A DNA stretch of 7,541 nucleotides from Amylibacter sp. (GTDB taxonomy: Bacteria > Pseudomonadota > Alphaproteobacteria > Rhodobacterales > Rhodobacteraceae): the NCBI GenBank assembly GCA_027083485.1, contig JALWOO010000159.1, forward strand, positions 1-7,541. Direction: 5' to 3'. The first letter of the stretch is position 1; each line of letters starts with the position of its first letter. Below the pieces are notes generated by a model that saw only the letters and a program-made list of their open reading frames with translations, did not search any database and was not told the DNA's origin. A program made the position numbers and the translations under genes. Positions 5,468-7,541 of this stretch are shown in pieces.

Positions 5468-6856
5468 TCAATCGGTGGGAAACTGGCCTGTCGATGGTGT
5501 TGGATTGAGAAGTTGCACATCGCGCCGTGGATAGGGGATGTCGATGTTGTTATCCTTGAGCGCATCCCAAAGCGCCAGATAAACATCGCCTTTGACATTG
5601 GTCAGGCCTTTTGTGGTGTCATGTATCCAGAAGCGCAAAATGAACTCCAGCGAATTTTCTCCGACGTTGATCATATGGCAAACCGGTGCCGGTTTTTGTT
5701 CTACCCGCTTGACCAGCAGGGGGGCCTCCGAGGCAATACGTTTGACAAACCGGGGTTCGCATTCAAACGAGGTTCTGAAAAAGATATCCAGCCGGACCAG
5801 ATTGTTGGAGTGCGACCAGTTGATTACCTTGGTGGTGATGAAATCCTCGTTGGGGATCAGATGTTCACGCCCGTCACGGGTGGTGACAGAAACAAACCGT
5901 GCGCCCAGTTCGGTGATCCAGCCGAAGGTGCCTTCCAGCGAGATTACATCCCCCGGCTTGATCGATTCATCCATCAGGATAAAGGCACCCGACACCAGAT
6001 TGGAAATGATTTTCTGCAAGCCAAAACCGATGCCCAGACCAACAGCCCCGGAGAGGATTGCCAGATTGGCAACATCAAAGCCGACCACATACAGGCCGAT
6101 CAGCGTGGCCACCAGAAACAGGGTGACTTGCCATGCCTTGATCAACAGCACCTGAACCGAAGGCGAAACATCGTCGATGTTGTTGATCTGGGTAATCGCA
6201 ATGCGGGTGGCGATGCGCGACAGCACAAAAAGCACCCCCAAGGTCAGAAAGGCGGTCAGCATGTCCAGCGCGGAAATGGTGGTGCTGCCGATCTGGATCG
6301 AGATCAGGTCCAGCGTGTCGGAAAAGCCTTGCCGCAGGCCCAGAACCTTGAGCGTGATATAAATCCAGCCAACCCAGTTGACGAATTTGCGCGAATATTT
6401 GTTGCGGATCATGCGGGTGGAAATGGAGATCAGAAAATACCCCGTGGCCAGAATGGCCGCCATTTCAACAAAATGGCTGCGGCTCGGCCAGGTGAGTTCG
6501 CGCATCAACCAGACGGTTAACCAGGACAAGATGATGAAAATCAGCAGCCAGAGCCGTTGATTGATCAGCACCATAAATCGCAACTGCCATTTGGGCCGGC
6601 CACGCAAGCGGCCAAGCCAGTGACGAATAGCCGGGCGTGACAGGTAATAAACTGCATAAGACCCGATAATAAGGGCAAGCACGATGAGCGCCTGATAGGC
6701 TGTCCATGGATGCAATAAACGCACATAAAGGGCAGTGGCGGCGGAAAAGAAATTGTCGGTTTGTTCCGCAAGGGAATGGGCGGCACCACCGTCCGGTGCG
6801 GACTGGCTTGCGGCTTGGTCTGCGATTTGGTCGGCAGTTGTTTGATCAGGGTCCAC
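5468..6856 (-). CDS. MscS-family mechanosensitive ion channel
   Basis: A 462-residue inner-membrane channel of the MscS superfamily, which opens under membrane tension to release solutes during osmotic downshock. A hydrophilic, Ala/Gln/Asp-rich N-terminus (1-35) precedes about six or seven hydrophobic helices (roughly 56-72, 98-118, 130-147, 162-176, 197-216, 242-259, then the pore helix 265-294). The pore helix shows the Gly/Ala pattern of MscS TM3 (SGAVGLGIGFGLQKI), followed by SGAFIL, the beta domain with GDVI (302-305), PNEDF (335-339) and VINWS, and an alpha/beta C-terminal domain. It is longer than E. coli MscS (286 residues) because of extra N-terminal helices. The GTG at 6856 is chosen because GGAGG (6869-6865) lies 8 bases upstream; the GTG at 6865 overlaps that site. 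A role in osmoprotection is inferred from the family. Confidence 0.92.
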   Translation of the reverse strand: MDPDQTTADQIADQAASQSAPDGGAAHSLAEQTDNFFSAATALYVRLLHPWTAYQALIVLALIIGSYAVYYLSRPAIRHWLGRLRGRPKWQLRFMVLINQRLWLLIFIILSWLTVWLMRELTWPSRSHFVEMAAILATGYFLISISTRMIRNKYSRKFVNWVGWIYITLKVLGLRQGFSDTLDLISIQIGSTTISALDMLTAFLTLGVLFVLSRIATRIAITQINNIDDVSPSVQVLLIKAWQVTLFLVATLIGLYVVGFDVANLAILSGAVGLGIGFGLQKIISNLVSGAFILMDESIKPGDVISLEGTFGWITELGARFVSVTTRDGREHLIPNEDFITTKVINWSHSNNLVRLDIFFRTSFECEPRFVKRIASEAPLLVKRVEQKPAPVCHMINVGENSLEFILRFWIHDTTKGLTNVKGDVYLALWDALKDNNIDIPYPRRDVQLLNPTPSTGQFPTD

Positions 6857-6894
6857 TGGGAACACCTCCGGTCATCGGGAATCGGGCTGCGGAG

Positions 6895-6924
6895 TTTGGC
6901 GTGCTTTGCGCCAAATTGGCCAAA
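6895..6924. repeat. Inverted repeat with overlapping alternative partner
   Basis: TTTGGCG (6895-6901) and CGCCAAA (6909-6915) form a perfect 7-bp stem with a 7-base loop. A second GCCAAA (6919-6924) can pair with the same TTTGGC arm, and TTGGCCAA (6916-6923) is itself palindromic. It may be a repeated operator half-site set or a leader structure, depending on where transcription starts. Confidence 0.4.
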
Positions 6925-6984
6925 TGGTCAAGTGGTGGCGGCTTTATCTTGAACTGGTGGCGATTCGGCACTACACGTCAGGGC

Positions 6985-7071
6985 ATGACACTTGTGTTTG
7001 ATATGGATGACAAAGCGCGTTTGCCGTGGCGGTTCTTCGGGGCTGGTCTGGCGCTGTTTGCCGTTCACTAA
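6985..7071 (+). CDS. Possible 28-residue ORF upstream of leuC
   Basis: An ATG at 6985 opens 28 codons ending in TAA, 72 bases before leuC. The product would have a charged N-terminus (MTLVFDMDDKAR), then a hydrophobic PWRFFGAGLALFAVH tail. Upstream there is only a weak GGG. The composition hints at a tiny membrane-associated peptide. It has four scattered Leu and no Leu run, so it does not look like a classical leucine leader peptide. The frame stays open upstream to 6706, overlapping the MscS gene on the other strand, which weakens the case. It may be chance. Confidence 0.22.
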   Translation: MTLVFDMDDKARLPWRFFGAGLALFAVH

Positions 7072-7143
7072 AGCGTTTCGACTCTAGGGTTGTACCCGAA
7101 CACCTCCGATATTTCCAAACATTTCACCGCGGGGAGAACAAAT

Positions 7144-7541
7144 ATGTCCGCAAAAACACTCTATGATAAACTCTGGGATGCGCATCTGGTCGACGAGGCC
7201 GAGGATGGCACCTGTCTGCTCTATATTGACCGGCATCTGGTGCATGAAGTCACCAGCCCGCAGGCCTTTGAAGGGCTGCGCACGGCGGGGCGCAAGGTGC
7301 GCGCGCCGGAAAAAACCATTGCGGTTCCCGATCACAACGTGCCCACAACCGAGGATCGCGTGAACGGCATCGACAACGAGGAAAGCCGCATTCAGGTCGA
7401 AGCACTGGATAAAAACGCCCGCGATTTCGGCATTCACTATTATCCGGTGGATGATGTGCGTCAGGGTGTTGTGCATATTGTCGGGCCGGAACAGGGCTGG
7501 ACTTTGCCCGGCATGACCGTGGTTTGCGGCGACAGCCACAC
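7144..7541 (+). CDS. leuC: 3-isopropylmalate dehydratase large subunit, N-terminal part
   Basis: The first 132 codons of leuC, which runs off the window. With LeuD it forms isopropylmalate isomerase, converting 2-isopropylmalate to 3-isopropylmalate in leucine biosynthesis, in the cytoplasm. The sequence is typical of the aconitase superfamily: [11 protein letters not shown] (4-14), [20 protein letters not shown] (25-44), [10 protein letters not shown] (60-69) and CGDSH (128-132). The three cysteines that bind the 4Fe-4S cluster would lie later in the protein, outside the window. The ATG at 7144 has GGGGAG about 7 bases upstream. leuD is often close downstream in this group but cannot be seen. 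The antisense ORF at 7084-7539 is a shadow of this gene. Confidence 0.95.
   Translation, partial: MSAKTLYDKLWDAHLVDEAEDGTCLLYIDRHLVHEVTSPQAFEGLRTAGRKVRAPEKTIAVPDHNVPTTEDRVNGIDNEESRIQVEALDKNARDFGIHYYPVDDVRQGVVHIVGPEQGWTLPGMTVVCGDSH

Larger units (their letters stand above)
6857..7143. other. MscS-leuC divergent intergenic region
   Basis: These 287 bases separate the MscS gene from leuC. They hold the MscS ribosome binding site (6865-6869), a 7-bp inverted repeat with an overlapping alternative partner (6895-6924), one doubtful 28-codon ORF (6985-7071), a short dyad GGGT-TGT-ACCC near 7087-7097 and the leuC ribosome binding site. No clear promoter hexamers were found for either gene. Confidence 0.6.

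Noticed and set aside
5513..6520. 335-residue plus-strand ORF
   Set aside because: It is antisense to the MscS channel; composition is Asp/Gln/Gly-rich as expected from complementing hydrophobic codons.
6857..6865. MscS start at the GTG at 6865
   Set aside because: That GTG overlaps the GGAGG site, while the next GTG at 6856 has ideal 8-base spacing.
7084..7539. 151-residue minus-strand ORF
   Set aside because: It is antisense to leuC, whose protein sequence is unmistakable.
1..7541. Defence system, prophage, integron or CRISPR
   Set aside because: No nuclease, integrase, transposase, phage gene or spaced direct repeats were seen on either strand; genes are typical chromosomal ones.

Overview
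The window reads as ordinary chromosomal DNA from an alphaproteobacterium, most likely of the Rhodobacterales/roseobacter group. The basis is gene content (an IalB-family protein next to rlmN, a small Ser-rich secreted membrane peptide, a type III asparaginase, leuC), moderately GC-rich codon use and GGAG-type ribosome binding sites. This assignment is recalled family knowledge plus inference; no 16S or marker search was possible. I see no tRNA, rRNA, CRISPR array, insertion sequence, prophage gene or integration scar.

Layout, left to right: the 3' end of an SDR/epimerase-type oxidoreductase gene (+, 1-192); a 62-residue secreted/membrane peptide with a Ser6 tract (-, 274-462) with its own terminator; a probably Tat-exported L,D-transpeptidase (-, 621-1247); divergently, a CAP/SCP-domain lipoprotein (+, 1411-1902); convergent with it across a strong terminator, a lipoprotein L,D-transpeptidase (-, 1959-2456), which lies one base after rlmN (-, 2458-3621) and is probably translationally coupled to it; an IalB-family periplasmic protein (-, 3700-4230) with a strong terminator; divergently, a type III (ReAV-like) L-asparaginase (+, 4412-5425); convergent with it, an MscS-family mechanosensitive channel (-, 5468-6856); then a 287-base gap with inverted repeats and a doubtful 28-codon ORF, and the start of leuC (+, from 7144, running off the window).

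Functionally, the left half is rich in cell-envelope genes: two peptidoglycan L,D-transpeptidases, a CAP lipoprotein, an IalB protein, a small membrane peptide and, further right, an osmotic safety valve. RlmN (23S rRNA/tRNA m2A methylase), asparaginase and leuC are housekeeping or nitrogen/amino-acid genes. Nothing here is a convincing novel system. The most interesting structures are regulatory: a terminator hairpin and an extended -10 promoter superimposed in the short rlmN leader; inverted repeats stacked between ialB and the asparaginase gene; and mutually exclusive pairings upstream of leuC. The Ser-rich mini-protein encoded through a GAA microsatellite is the best uncharacterised gene.
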